A stretch of 64,000 bases of DNA from JAWLHU01 sp049324875 (GCA_049324875.1 JBMONC010000009.1:62001-126000); one strand, 5' to 3'. Shown: positions 40,235 through 49,325, numbered from the stretch's first letter. The notes: generated by a model from the sequence alone, not told the origin. A program made the numbers and translations.

Positions 40235-42427
40235 GTGAGCTTCCGCCTACGCCCTGACCAGGAGCAGGTGGTCGCCTATCGCAAGGGCTACATGGCCGTT
40301 CCCGCCGTCCCCGGGGCCGGCAAGACCACCGTTCTGGCCTACCTGGCCGCCGACCTGATCGCCGAGGGGCTCCACGAGCCGGGCCGGATCCTGATCGTCA
40401 CCTATACCAACTCGGCGGTGGGCAACTTCCGGAGCCGGATCGGCGAGTTCCTGGAGCAGCGGGGCTACCCCCGACACCAGGGCTACGAGGTGCGGACCAT
40501 CCACTCCCTGGCGATGCAGATCGTCCGGGAGCGGCCCGAGGAGATCGGCTGGTCGGAGAACTTCATCATCATGGATGAGAGCCGGCTGAACGCCCTGCTG
40601 GAGGCGCTGACCCGCCGCTGGATCGGCCGGAACCGGGCGCTCTGGGAGTCGCTGCTGAAGCCCTCCCTGAAGGGCTCCTACCGGGACCGGGCCGAGGAGC
40701 AGTGGGAGCAGCGGACCCAGGGGATCATCCGCAACCTGATCCAGGCCTTCAAGGCCCGGAAGCTCTCGCCCCGGACCGCCTTCGACCTGACCCGCCACCT
40801 GCCCGAGGAGTCGGCCCTGCGCTGGGCGGCAGAGGTCTACGGCGACTACCAGCGGGAGCTGGCGCTGGAGGGGGCGGTGGACTTCGGCGACCTGATGCTG
40901 GGCGCCCAGCAGCTACTGGCCCAGGACACCGAGCTGCTGGAGCGGCTCCGGCAGCGCTGGACCTACATCTTCGAGGACGAGGCCCAGGACTCGTACCGGC
41001 TGCAGGAGCAGGTGCTGAAGCTGCTGGCCGGGCCCGAGGGGAACCTGGTCCGGGTGGGCGACGCCAACCAGGCGATCATGGGCAGCTTCACCTCCGCGGA
41101 GCCGGACCTCTTCCGCCGCTTCACCCGGGAGCCCGGCGTCGAGACCCGGCCGCTGACCATGGCGGGCCGCTCCAGCCAGGATGTGCTGGACCTGGCCAAC
41201 GAGCTGGTCCGCTGGGCGCGCCACGACCACCCGGAGCCGGCCTGCCGCGCCGCCCTGGAGGAGCAGTACATCCTGCCGGTGCCGCCGGGCTACGGGCAGG
41301 CCAACCCCACCCCCGATGGCTACCGGATCGTCGCCCGCAACTACGAGAGCTACGAGCGGGAGATGCAGGAGATCGCCCGGCTGGCCGCCCGCTCCGCCAA
41401 CCGCTCGCCCGAGAAGACCCTGGCGATCCTCCTGCCCACCAACGCCATGGTCACCATGATGATGGACCTGCTGAACGAGCTGGGGGCCAACGCCCGCCAG
41501 CTGGGCGGCCCTACCGCCCCGGAGCGGATGCAGACCGCCCGCGACCTCCTGGCGGTGATGGACTTCCTCTCCGAGCCCCACGACGGCCCCAAGCTGCTGC
41601 GGGCGATCGGCCACCTGATGCAGATGGAGAAGGCGGAGGATGCCCCTTTCGCCCCCTTCATCCGGCAGTGCCGGCCCGAGGAGCTCTTCTACCCGCTGGA
41701 CGGCTCCCCGCCCTTCGAGCTGCTTTACAAGGCCTGCCCTGACTGCCGGGGCGACATCGCCCTGCAGCAGGCGCTGGAGCATTTGGCCGCCTGGCTCCCC
41801 CAGGCGCTGATCCCGGCGGATGAGCTGGTGGTGATCCTGGCCGGGGACATGGGGTTGCGGGGGGAGGAGCTCTCCATCGCCCACTACATGTCAGTGCGGG
41901 CCCGCCGCCTGCTCCAGGAGCACCCGGCCTTCGGCCTGCCCGACGCCGTGCGGGACCTGGAGTCGGAGCTGCAGGCGATGGGCCGCTTCTCCGACACCCT
42001 CTACGACCGGAAGGGCTTCAAGCCCCTGCCGGGGATCATCTACGTCACCACCTGCCACTCGGCCAAGGGGCTGGAGTGGGATACCGTCTTCGTCCCCGCC
42101 CTGACCCGGGGTGAGTACCCCTCGATCTCCCAGGACAAGATCCGCTCCGAGCTCTGGTTCCTGCCCGACGACTTCCTCAACCCCGAGGCGCTGGCCCTGG
42201 CGGAGCTGGAGGCGATCCAGGGGGAGGAGATGGCGATGGACGCCGTCAGTCGGGCCAAGTTCGAGATCCTGAACGAGCGGCTCCGGCTGCTCTACGTGGC
42301 GATCACCCGGGCGCGGGAGAACCTGCTGCTCTCCTGCCACCTGGAGGACCGGTGGGGCAAGCCGGCCTACCCGGCCCTGGCCTACCATCACCTCAAGGGA
42401 TTCATCGAGCGGAAGGGGGCGTCGTAG
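40235..42427 (+). CDS. UvrD/Rep-type DNA helicase
   Basis: A superfamily 1A helicase with all key motifs: Q-motif RLRPDQEQVVAY, Walker A VPGAGKTTVLAYLAADLI, motif Ia LIVTYTNSAVGNFRSRI, Walker B YIFEDEAQDSYRLQEQVLKL, motif III VGDANQAIMGSFTSAEPDLF, motif V TCHSAKGLEWDTVFVPAL and motif VI LLYVAITRARENLLLSC. It is 730 residues and has no C-terminal nuclease domain, unlike AddA. The GTG start follows AAAGGAGGG. The nuclease gene begins 3 bases after its stop, so the helicase and nuclease probably form one machine. Confidence 0.88.
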   Translation: MSFRLRPDQEQVVAYRKGYMAVPAVPGAGKTTVLAYLAADLIAEGLHEPGRILIVTYTNSAVGNFRSRIGEFLEQRGYPRHQGYEVRTIHSLAMQIVRERPEEIGWSENFIIMDESRLNALLEALTRRWIGRNRALWESLLKPSLKGSYRDRAEEQWEQRTQGIIRNLIQAFKARKLSPRTAFDLTRHLPEESALRWAAEVYGDYQRELALEGAVDFGDLMLGAQQLLAQDTELLERLRQRWTYIFEDEAQDSYRLQEQVLKLLAGPEGNLVRVGDANQAIMGSFTSAEPDLFRRFTREPGVETRPLTMAGRSSQDVLDLANELVRWARHDHPEPACRAALEEQYILPVPPGYGQANPTPDGYRIVARNYESYEREMQEIARLAARSANRSPEKTLAILLPTNAMVTMMMDLLNELGANARQLGGPTAPERMQTARDLLAVMDFLSEPHDGPKLLRAIGHLMQMEKAEDAPFAPFIRQCRPEELFYPLDGSPPFELLYKACPDCRGDIALQQALEHLAAWLPQALIPADELVVILAGDMGLRGEELSIAHYMSVRARRLLQEHPAFGLPDAVRDLESELQAMGRFSDTLYDRKGFKPLPGIIYVTTCHSAKGLEWDTVFVPALTRGEYPSISQDKIRSELWFLPDDFLNPEALALAELEAIQGEEMAMDAVSRAKFEILNERLRLLYVAITRARENLLLSCHLEDRWGKPAYPALAYHHLKGFIERKGAS

Positions 42428-42430
42428 ACC

Positions 42431-43243
42431 ATGCCGGTGCCGCTGAGCCAGCGCCACATGAGCGCCATGTCGCTGAAGGTCTACCAACTCTGCCCGCTGC
42501 GCTTCAAGTTCCGCTACATCGACAACCTGCTCCTCGCCCTCCCCGGCGCCGGGACCGAGGAGGACCGGAAGGCGATCGAGCGGGGGGAGCACTTCCACCT
42601 GATGGCCCGCCGCTACTACGCCGGGCTGGACCCGGCCACGGTGGCCGACCCGGTGGAGCAGGAGCAGCTGGACCACTGGATGGGGCTGCTCCAGTCCTTC
42701 CTGCCCCGCACCTTCGACCGGACCTTCTACCCCGAGCTGGAGCTGCGGCTGAACCGGCCCGACCTGCGGCTGATGGCCAAGTTCGACCTGGTGGCGGTCG
42801 ACCCCGACGGGCGGGCCACCATCTTCGACTGGAAGACCGAGCGGAAGATGCCCCGGCGCAAGTACCTGCTCAACTCCCCCCAGACCGTGGTCTACCGCTA
42901 CATGCTCTGCGCCGCCGGGGGCGCCTACTCCCCCCAGGGGCGCTTCAAGCCGGAGCAGGTCTCCATGGTCTACTGGAACCCGCTCTACCCGCACAGGTGG
43001 GAGCGGCTGGAATATAGTGAATCCCAGTACCGGCTGGATGAGGAGTACCTGCAGCGGCAGGTGGCCCTGATCCTCTCCACCCCCGCCGACCGCTTCCTGG
43101 CCACCCCGGATCGCTCGGTCTGCGCCCGGTGCGAGTACCAGATGCTCTGCCACGGCCGGCGGACCGAGGAGCTGGAGGTGGAGGAGCAGGAGTGGCTCCA
43201 CGGCGAGGAGCTGACCTGGGAGAAGCTGCCCGACCTGCCCTAG
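42431..43243 (+). CDS. PD-(D/E)XK nuclease with a Cys4 Fe-S cluster motif
   Basis: The fold is that of the RecB/AddB/Cas4 nuclease domain. Active-site elements are the His in HFHLMARRYYAG, the Asp in LMAKFDLVAVD, and DWKT (IFDWKTERK), followed by the Gln motif SPQTVVYRYML. One Cys near the start (YQLCPLRFKFRYI) and three near the end (CARCEYQMLC) fit the 4Fe-4S cluster of AddB and Cas4. At 270 residues it is a free-standing nuclease domain. Three bases separate it from the helicase gene. Known relatives resect DNA ends; target here is unknown. Confidence 0.85.
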   Translation: MPVPLSQRHMSAMSLKVYQLCPLRFKFRYIDNLLLALPGAGTEEDRKAIERGEHFHLMARRYYAGLDPATVADPVEQEQLDHWMGLLQSFLPRTFDRTFYPELELRLNRPDLRLMAKFDLVAVDPDGRATIFDWKTERKMPRRKYLLNSPQTVVYRYMLCAAGGAYSPQGRFKPEQVSMVYWNPLYPHRWERLEYSESQYRLDEEYLQRQVALILSTPADRFLATPDRSVCARCEYQMLCHGRRTEELEVEEQEWLHGEELTWEKLPDLP

Positions 43244-43270
43244 GTCCCGGAGGACGTGGGGGCGCGCAAA

Positions 43271-43302
43271 GGCCCGGCCTCTGAAAAGGCCGGGCCCCAC
43301 TG
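43271..43302. terminator. Bidirectional terminator between nuclease and chemoreceptor genes
   Basis: A 10-bp perfect stem (GGCCCGGCCT at 43271-43280 with 43287-43296) and 6-base loop. On the minus strand it is followed by TTTGCGC; the genes on both sides converge here. Confidence 0.7.
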
Positions 43303-45153
43303 CTAGAGCCGGAAGACCGATACCCGGTTGCGGAGGTCCTGGGCGATCTGATCCAGGTCCCGGGCCAGCGCCGCCACCTGCTCCGAGCCGGCGGTCAGCT
43401 CCTCGATGGAGGCCGAGGCCTCCTCCGCCGCCGCAGCGCTCTCCTGGGCGACCTCGTTGATGGTCGCCACCGCCTCGGTCATCTCCTCGGTGCTGGCGGC
43501 CATCTCCTCGGTCGCTGCCGTGTTCTCCTCCGTCACCGCCGCCAGGTTCTCAAAGGTGGCTACCACGCGGTCGGTCTCCTCCCGCAGGGCCTTGGTGGTT
43601 TCGGAGACCCGCCGGATATCGGCGGCCGCCTTCTCCACGGTCTGCAGGATCTGGGTCAGCCGGTCACCCGCCTGCTGTGCCCGCTCGCTGCCGCGGCGGA
43701 CCTCGTCGGAGCCGGCGGCCATGCTCTGGACCACCTCGGCCACCTGCGCCTGGATCGACTCAATCAGGCCGCTGATCTGCCGGGCCGATGTGGCCGACCG
43801 CTCCGCCAGCTTGCGGACCTCATCTGCCACGACGGCGAACCCCCGCCCGTGATCGCCCGCCCGGGCCGCCTCGATCGCCGCGTTCAGGGCGAGCAGGTTG
43901 GTCTGCTCGGCGATGGCGAAGATGGTGGAGGTGATTTCGCCAATCTGGGCAGAGGACTTCTCCAGCTCCAGGATGCGGGCCTCCGACTCCCCGACCACCT
44001 GCTCGATCCGGACCATGCCATGGACCGTCTGGTCAACCACCTCGGCGCCCACCTGGGCAACCTCCGCAGTTTGAGCCGCTTCCGCTGCCACGCTCTGGGT
44101 CTCTTCCGCCACGCGCCCCAGGGCCTCCGCCGCCCGCCGGAGCCGCTCGGCCGCCTGCTGTGTCTCCTCGGAGGAGCGGCCCGCACCGGCGGCGATCTGC
44201 TGAATGGTCGCCTGCATCTCCGCAATCGACCGGTGGACCTCCTCCGCCGAAGCGGCCTGCCGGGTGGTGCCCTCGGCCACCTCCGTCATGGCGTTGGCTG
44301 CTTCCTGGGCCGACTGGGCTGACTCATGGGAGGCGTTGGCCAGCTGCTGCGAGGCGGCCAGCACCGCCTGGGTGCTGGCGGCGATGCCCTCCAGCAGCCG
44401 GCGGAGGTCCCGGGTCATCCGGTTGAAGGCGCCGGCCATCTCGGCCACCTCGTCCCGGCCCTTGACCGGCAGCTCCTCCACCTGCAGGTCCCCCTCGGCC
44501 AGCCGCTGGGCCGCTGCGGCGATGGCGGTGATCGGGCGGGAGATCGCCCGGGAGAGCAGCCCGGAGAGGATCAACCCGACCACGATGGAGAGAAGGGCGA
44601 CGCCCCCGCCCGCCGCCTGGACCAGGAAGGTGTTCCGCTCCACCTGCTCGCCGAAGCTCGCGATCAGCCCGGCCTGGGTGCCGATGAAGCTCTCAATCGC
44701 TGTGGCCGCCTGCACCCGCGGGTGGTGGAGCCCCCAGACCATCCACTTGATCTCCTCGCTCCGGATCTCCTCGCGGAGGATCACCCGCTCCCCCACGCTC
44801 TTCAGGCTCTCGTAGCCGGTCTTCACATCCTCCAGCTGGGTGCGGGCCTGCGCATCCTTCACGTTGGCGTCCAGGAAGGCGAGGGCGCTCTCCACCTCCT
44901 GGGCGGCGAGCCTGAACATATCCGGATACTGGGGGTCCATGGTGTTGGCATAGGCGGTCGCCGCCAGCGAGAGTTCGGTCAGGTTGGCTTCGATCCGGCG
45001 GGCCTCGATCATATTCCGGTCGAGCCGGGTCACCTCCAGGTGGTCCCACTGCAGCGTATTCAGACCCCAGCCGCCCACCGCGGCGACAGCACCGACCATG
45101 GCAATCAGGAGGAGCGAGTGAGCCATCAGCTTGCGACCAATCGTCCAACGCAT
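43303..45153 (-). CDS. Methyl-accepting chemotaxis protein
   Basis: A transmembrane chemoreceptor. Residues 9-30 form the first membrane helix. An extracytoplasmic helical sensor domain spans about 35-185, and the second helix lies near 190-210. A HAMP domain follows (ISRPITAIAAAAQRLAEGDL), then the long signalling coiled coil with its hairpin tip (EQTNLLALNAAIEAARAGDH, GFAVVADEVRKLAERS). It ends DQIAQDLRNRVSVFRL without a CheR-docking pentapeptide. The ATG at 45153 with GGAAGGAG upstream is chosen. The leader carries a c-di-GMP riboswitch and terminator, linking receptor level to c-di-GMP. No other che gene is in the window. Confidence 0.92.
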   Translation of the reverse strand: MRWTIGRKLMAHSLLLIAMVGAVAAVGGWGLNTLQWDHLEVTRLDRNMIEARRIEANLTELSLAATAYANTMDPQYPDMFRLAAQEVESALAFLDANVKDAQARTQLEDVKTGYESLKSVGERVILREEIRSEEIKWMVWGLHHPRVQAATAIESFIGTQAGLIASFGEQVERNTFLVQAAGGGVALLSIVVGLILSGLLSRAISRPITAIAAAAQRLAEGDLQVEELPVKGRDEVAEMAGAFNRMTRDLRRLLEGIAASTQAVLAASQQLANASHESAQSAQEAANAMTEVAEGTTRQAASAEEVHRSIAEMQATIQQIAAGAGRSSEETQQAAERLRRAAEALGRVAEETQSVAAEAAQTAEVAQVGAEVVDQTVHGMVRIEQVVGESEARILELEKSSAQIGEITSTIFAIAEQTNLLALNAAIEAARAGDHGRGFAVVADEVRKLAERSATSARQISGLIESIQAQVAEVVQSMAAGSDEVRRGSERAQQAGDRLTQILQTVEKAAADIRRVSETTKALREETDRVVATFENLAAVTEENTAATEEMAASTEEMTEAVATINEVAQESAAAAEEASASIEELTAGSEQVAALARDLDQIAQDLRNRVSVFRL

Positions 45154-45193
45154 GTCCAATTGACTCCTTCCGCATTGACTGCGACGTGGACCG

Positions 45194-45223
45194 AAAAAAG
45201 AGACCTTCCCCGCGGAAGGCCTC
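45194..45223 (-). terminator. Riboswitch-controlled terminator upstream of the chemoreceptor gene
   Basis: On the minus strand a 10-bp stem (GAGGCCTTCC with GGAAGGTCTC) and a 4-base loop is followed by six T. It sits about 40 bases before the chemoreceptor start and just after the c-di-GMP aptamer, so it is the natural expression platform. Confidence 0.88.
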
Positions 45224-45239
45224 GACGTCGGTCGGCGTT

Positions 45240-45332
45240 CCTTGGGTAGCCCGGCTGGCATAGCGGCCCTCGCTGCTGTAGCCCCGTGGCTTTGCGGCCC
45301 CATCTTTCGATGGGTGTGCCCTTGACCAAAGG
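45240..45332 (-). ncRNA. Cyclic-di-GMP-I (GEMM-I) riboswitch aptamer
   Basis: Read on the minus strand, the aptamer shows the conserved blocks of GEMM-I in order: GGGCACACC, a stem with GAAA tetraloop (CCATC-GAAA-GATGG), CCGCAAAGCC, GGGCTA, and the second helix closed by ATGCCAGCCGGGCTACC. The outer P1 stem is CCTTTGG with CCAAGG at the ends. The GAAA loop and the CGCAAAGCC segment are hallmark elements of the class. It lies between a sigma-A promoter and an intrinsic terminator, in the leader of a chemoreceptor gene. Confidence 0.92.
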
Positions 45333-45369
45333 TCGGCTCTATGTGACGAATCAATTACGACACAAGGTG

Positions 45370-45398
45370 AGTATAACGATTCTGATTGGTATATTCAA
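45370..45398 (-). promoter_or_regulatory. Sigma-A promoter of the riboswitch-chemoreceptor transcript
   Basis: On the minus strand TTGAAT (45398-45393) and TATACT (45375-45370) are spaced by 17 bases. Transcription would begin about 30 bases before the aptamer. Confidence 0.82.
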
Positions 45399-45454
45399 GA
45401 TATGAAGTCGCACCTTTTATCGGGCCGGACGATGCGCAGAAAGGGGGCTCCCCC

Positions 45455-47740
45455 ATGCGTTCCTGGCGACCTCCCGTGCCGATCACGCTCCCCCCGGAAC
45501 TGGCTGAGGCTGTGGGGCACCCCGCCCTGGCGGAGGTGCTCTACCGGCGCGGCCTGGCCACGCCGGAGGCGGCCCTCACCTTCCTGACAGGCGGGCTCGA
45601 CCCGGATGAGCCCAACCTGCCCGACCTGGAGGCGGGGGTGGCGGAGCTGGCCCGGGCGGTGGTGGGGCGCGAGCCCATCTGTGTCTACGGCGACTACGAC
45701 ACCGACGGCGTCACGGCCACCGCCCTGCTGGTCAGCCTGCTCCGAATGCTGGGGGCCGCCGTCACCTACTACATCCCCAACCGCTTCCGGGATGGCTACG
45801 GGATGAATGAGCGGGCGGTGACCGCCCTGGCGGCGGAGGGGACGCAACTCCTGCTCACCTGCGACTGCGGGATCAAGAGCGTGGCGGAGGTGGAGCTGGC
45901 CCGCCGCCTCGGGATGCGGGTGGTGGTGACCGATCACCACGAGCTGGGGCCGCAGCTCCCCGAGGCCGAGGCGGTGATCAACCCCAAGCGGCTCCCGGAG
46001 GGGCACCCCAGCCGGATGTTGCCCGGCGTCGGGACCGCCTACCTGGTAGCCCGCCGGCTCCTGCGGGAGCTGGACCGGGACCCCGCCGACGCCGACCGCT
46101 GGCTCGACCTGGTGGCGGTGGGGATCATCGCCGATGTGGTCCCGCTGGCGGGGGCCAACCGGGAGTTGGGCCGGCGCGGCCTGAGCCGGCTCAACACATC
46201 CCCCGGACCGGGGCTGCTGGCGCTGATGCAGGTGGCGGGGCTGACCGGCCACCTGACCGAGGAGGAGGTGGCCTTCCAGCTGGTCCCCCGCCTTAACTCG
46301 GCGGGGCGGCTGGGAGATGCGGAGCTGGCGGTCCGGCTCCTGCTGGCCGCCGATCCGGCGGAGGCGGCGGACCTGGCCTCCCGCCTGGACGAGATGAACC
46401 AGGAGCGGAAGAAGCTGACCGCTGCGGTGGTGGAGAGCGCCGCCGCAGAGGTGGTGCCCGGGGCGCATGCGGTGCTGCTCTACCGGCCGGAGTGGCACGA
46501 GGGGGTGCTGGGGATTGCGGCGGGGCGGCTGGCGGAGGAGCACGGGATTCCCGTCCTCCTGATGACCCGCAAGCACGGCTCCTCGGTGCTGGTGGGCTCG
46601 GCCCGCTCCCCCGGGGGCCTGGTGCCGCTTCACCAGGCGCTGGAGGCCTGCGGGGAGCACCTGCTGCGCCACGGGGGTCACGCCGCAGCCGCCGGCTTCT
46701 CCCTGCTGGAGGAGCACTTCCCCGCCTTCCGGGCTGCCATGCTGGAGGAGGTGCGGCGGCTGGCCCGGCCGGCTCAGGGGCCGGAGGAGCGGGTGGCCGA
46801 CCTCTCCCTGCCCCTGGCTCAGGTGGACCGGCGGCTCTACGAGGCGCTCCGGCGGGCCGCCCCCTTCGGCGAGGGCAACCCCGCGCCGGTGCTCCACTCG
46901 CCCGGGGTTGAGCTCCTCAGCTCCCGGGCGATCGGCCCCGGCGAGCGGCACCTGCGCCTGGTGCTGAGGGACGGCGAGACGGCGCTGACCGGCGTCTGGT
47001 GGGGGGCCGGCCCCACCGCCCTGGAGCCCCAGAGCTGTGAGCTTTACTACCGGCTGCAGCTCCACCGCTGGAACGGCGAGGAGCAGCTCCAGGCGGTGGT
47101 GGAGCACCTGGGCCCCGCCCCGGCCCCTCTCAGGGCGCCCCTCGCCGCGCCGGTCCGGACCCGGCCGGTGCTGGTGGACCGGCGGAGCCAGAGCCTCCCC
47201 TTCCTGCAGCTGGAGTTTCCGGCCGCCCTTTTCGTCGCGGAGGGCCGCCGCCCCGCCGGGGTGGAGGAGGTGGCCGACCGGTACAGCCTCCGGCAGGCGG
47301 ATGAGCTGGTCCTGCTCACCCCACCGCCCAGCCCCCGGCTGCTGGACGAGGCGCTGGCGCTGACCGGTGCCCGGCGGGTCGTGCTGGGCTGGCCGGCGGA
47401 GGCGAACCCGGAGGAGGAGCGCTTCCTGCCCCTCTTGATGCGGCTGCTGAGCGAGGCGATGCAACTCAGCCCCTGGGTCAGCATCGCGGGGCTGGCCGTG
47501 CGCTCCGGCGAGCTGGAGACGGTGGTCAGGGCGGGGCTTGAGACCCTGGCGGAAAGCCACCTGCTGGCCATTGACGAGGAGGCGGGGGACCAGGTCCGCC
47601 TGCGGAAGCGGACCGACGGGCGGGGGGTCCGGGAGGGGCCGGCGCAGGAGCGGCTGAAGCGGCTCCTGGGGGAGAGCCGCTCCTACCGCCGCTTCCTGCG
47701 GACCGCCAGCCTCGCCGCCGTGGAGCGCACCCTGTACTAG
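45455..47740 (+). CDS. recJ: Single-stranded-DNA-specific exonuclease RecJ
   Basis: RecJ degrades single-stranded DNA 5' to 3' in recombination and repair. The DHH phosphoesterase motifs are present: CVYGDYDTDGVTATALL, LLTCDCGIKS, VVVTDHHELGPQLP and the DHHA1 motif RHGGHAAAAGFSL. A C-terminal extension beyond residue 600 is typical of Firmicutes RecJ. The ATG at 45455 has AAAGGGGG in front; the frame is open from 45386 but that extension overlaps the promoter of the divergent gene. The length is 761 residues. Its nearness to the helicase-nuclease operon is notable, since RecJ acts in the same end-resection step as AddAB-type enzymes. Confidence 0.94.
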   Translation: MRSWRPPVPITLPPELAEAVGHPALAEVLYRRGLATPEAALTFLTGGLDPDEPNLPDLEAGVAELARAVVGREPICVYGDYDTDGVTATALLVSLLRMLGAAVTYYIPNRFRDGYGMNERAVTALAAEGTQLLLTCDCGIKSVAEVELARRLGMRVVVTDHHELGPQLPEAEAVINPKRLPEGHPSRMLPGVGTAYLVARRLLRELDRDPADADRWLDLVAVGIIADVVPLAGANRELGRRGLSRLNTSPGPGLLALMQVAGLTGHLTEEEVAFQLVPRLNSAGRLGDAELAVRLLLAADPAEAADLASRLDEMNQERKKLTAAVVESAAAEVVPGAHAVLLYRPEWHEGVLGIAAGRLAEEHGIPVLLMTRKHGSSVLVGSARSPGGLVPLHQALEACGEHLLRHGGHAAAAGFSLLEEHFPAFRAAMLEEVRRLARPAQGPEERVADLSLPLAQVDRRLYEALRRAAPFGEGNPAPVLHSPGVELLSSRAIGPGERHLRLVLRDGETALTGVWWGAGPTALEPQSCELYYRLQLHRWNGEEQLQAVVEHLGPAPAPLRAPLAAPVRTRPVLVDRRSQSLPFLQLEFPAALFVAEGRRPAGVEEVADRYSLRQADELVLLTPPPSPRLLDEALALTGARRVVLGWPAEANPEEERFLPLLMRLLSEAMQLSPWVSIAGLAVRSGELETVVRAGLETLAESHLLAIDEEAGDQVRLRKRTDGRGVREGPAQERLKRLLGESRSYRRFLRTASLAAVERTLY

Positions 47741-47837
47741 GCGAGGCAAAATCTCACCTGAGGACCGTTACCTCTGTATTCGGAGGAGCGTCTTAAACCG
47801 GGGGTTCCCGATACTTATTGTGGGAGGGTTTCAACAG

Positions 47838-48347
47838 ATGGAGCGGCCCAATGCATTCCAGTTCAGGATCAGCTGCACCCTGGTCGGTCCGGAGCTGAAG
47901 GTGGGGGACAAGGCTCCGGCGTTCAAGGTTGTGAACAACGACCTGGCCACGGTCGAGTCCTCTGCTTATGCCGGCAAGGTGCGGATTATCTCGTCGGTCC
48001 CGTCGCTGGAGACCGGCGTCTGCAGTACCCAGACCCGGACGTTCAATCAGGCAGCCACCGAGCTGGGGGAAAACGTGGTGGTACTGACCATCTCCTGCGA
48101 CCTGCCCTTCACCCAGAAGAAGTGGTGCGGCGCCGCCGGCGTCGACCGGGTGATCACCCTCTCCGACTACCACTATCACGAGTTCGGCCATGCCTTTGGC
48201 ACCTACGTGAAGGAGCTGGCTATCTGCTCCCGGGCCGTCTTCGTGGTCGACTCCAGCGACACGATCGTCCATGTGGAGTACGTCCCTGCGGGTGGCCAGG
48301 AGCCCAACTACGAGGCCGCCCTGGCCGCGGCGCGCGCCGCGAAGTAG
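47838..48347 (+). CDS. tpx: Thiol peroxidase Tpx
   Basis: An atypical 2-Cys peroxiredoxin that reduces hydroperoxides in the cytoplasm. The peroxidatic Cys62 sits in SVPSLETGVCSTQTRTFN, matching SxPSxDTxVCxxQT. The resolving Cys97 is in DLPFTQKKWCGAAG. An extra Cys88 stands two residues before DLPF, where Ala or Ser is normal. The C-terminus has the usual GRAVFVVD-like strand and VPAGGQEPNYEAAL. The ATG at 47838 is preferred to the GTG at 47820, because GGGAGGG lies 9 bases upstream. The length is 169 residues. Confidence 0.95.
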   Translation: MERPNAFQFRISCTLVGPELKVGDKAPAFKVVNNDLATVESSAYAGKVRIISSVPSLETGVCSTQTRTFNQAATELGENVVVLTISCDLPFTQKKWCGAAGVDRVITLSDYHYHEFGHAFGTYVKELAICSRAVFVVDSSDTIVHVEYVPAGGQEPNYEAALAAARAAK

Positions 48348-48386
48348 CCGGGTAGCCCCTCCGGGGGGCGTGTATCAAAATAAGAC

Positions 48387-48415
48387 GCGGACTGTCTCAA
48401 TTTGAGACAGTCCGC
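48387..48415. terminator. Bidirectional terminator between tpx and the CDF gene
   Basis: A perfect 14-bp stem (GCGGACTGTCTCAA with its complement) around a single T. On the minus strand GTCTTATTTTG follows; on the plus strand CTCTCCTTAT follows. The genes converge. Confidence 0.82.
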
Positions 48416-48420
48416 TCTCC

Positions 48421-49311
48421 TTATCCCACGTTGGGCAGGGCATCGGGCTCGATGTGGACGTGCACCTCCTGCACATCCTCCTCCGCCGTCAGGACCGCCT
48501 CCACCCGGTCCGCCACGGCGTGCGCCTCGATGACGCTCATGTGGCAGGGCACGGCGACGGTCACATCGACCGAGACCGAGTTGCCCAGGTGGCGGGCCCG
48601 CAGGCTGCGCACCTTGGTCACCCCGTCCACCCGCCTGACCAGGCCCCGGAGCGACCGGATCCGCTCCAGGTCGTCGAAGCCGTCCATCAGCATGTGGGCC
48701 GCCTCCCGACCGATCTGCCAGGCGGTGCGGGCGATCATGGCGGCCACCACCAGGCCGGCCAGGGGGTCGGCCCAGGTCCAGCCAAACTGGGCCCCGATGA
48801 TGCCTGCCGCCGCGCCCAGGCTGGTGAGGGCGTCCGAGCGGTTGTCCCGGGCGGCCGCCTCCAGCGCCCTGCTGCCGCAGATCCGGGCCAGGTTCAGGTT
48901 GTAGGCGTAGACCCCCAGCATGACCGCGGCAGCACCGATCGCCACCCAGAGGCTCCAGAGGTCGGGGGCGGCATGGGACGGGGAGAGGATGCTGCGGGCC
49001 GCCCCGATCCCGACATCGATGCTGACCAGCCCCATGATCGTGGCGACCACCAGGGCGGCGACCGCCTCGGCCCGCTCGTGGCCGTAGCGATGGTCATCAT
49101 CGGCGGGGCGCTGGGCGACCTTCAGCCCGTAGAGCACGGCCACCGAGCCGAGGACGTCGGTGGCGTTGTTGAGACCGTCCGCCGTCATCGCCTGGGAACC
49201 CGAAAGGAGGCCGACCGTCAGCTTGGTTGCGGTCAGCGCCACATAGGTGCCAATGCTGATCCAGGCGCCCTTCTGGCTTGTTTCGAAGCTCGAACGTTTG
49301 GAGGCGACCAA
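48421..49311 (-). CDS. Cation diffusion facilitator, manganese-type (MneP/MneS-like)
   Basis: The protein exports divalent metal in exchange for protons. Six membrane helices are followed by a C-terminal cytoplasmic metal domain (about residues 205-296, with VSVDVTVAVPCHMSVIEAHA). The helix-2 metal motif reads ADGLNNATD, giving D and N four residues apart. The helix-5 motif is DNRSD, giving D and D. This DxxxN plus DxxxD pattern is that of manganese exporters, whereas zinc exporters usually have His in helix 5. The length is 296 residues. The TTG at 49311 follows GGAGGAAG. Its leader contains an attenuator-like structure. Confidence 0.88.
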   Translation of the reverse strand: MVASKRSSFETSQKGAWISIGTYVALTATKLTVGLLSGSQAMTADGLNNATDVLGSVAVLYGLKVAQRPADDDHRYGHERAEAVAALVVATIMGLVSIDVGIGAARSILSPSHAAPDLWSLWVAIGAAAVMLGVYAYNLNLARICGSRALEAAARDNRSDALTSLGAAAGIIGAQFGWTWADPLAGLVVAAMIARTAWQIGREAAHMLMDGFDDLERIRSLRGLVRRVDGVTKVRSLRARHLGNSVSVDVTVAVPCHMSVIEAHAVADRVEAVLTAEEDVQEVHVHIEPDALPNVG

Positions 49312-49325
49312 CCTACTTCCTCCCG

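Noticed and set aside
45395..47749. A 784-codon open frame on the minus strand opposite recJ
   Set aside because: RecJ motifs are complete on the plus strand; the reverse frame is compositionally a shadow.
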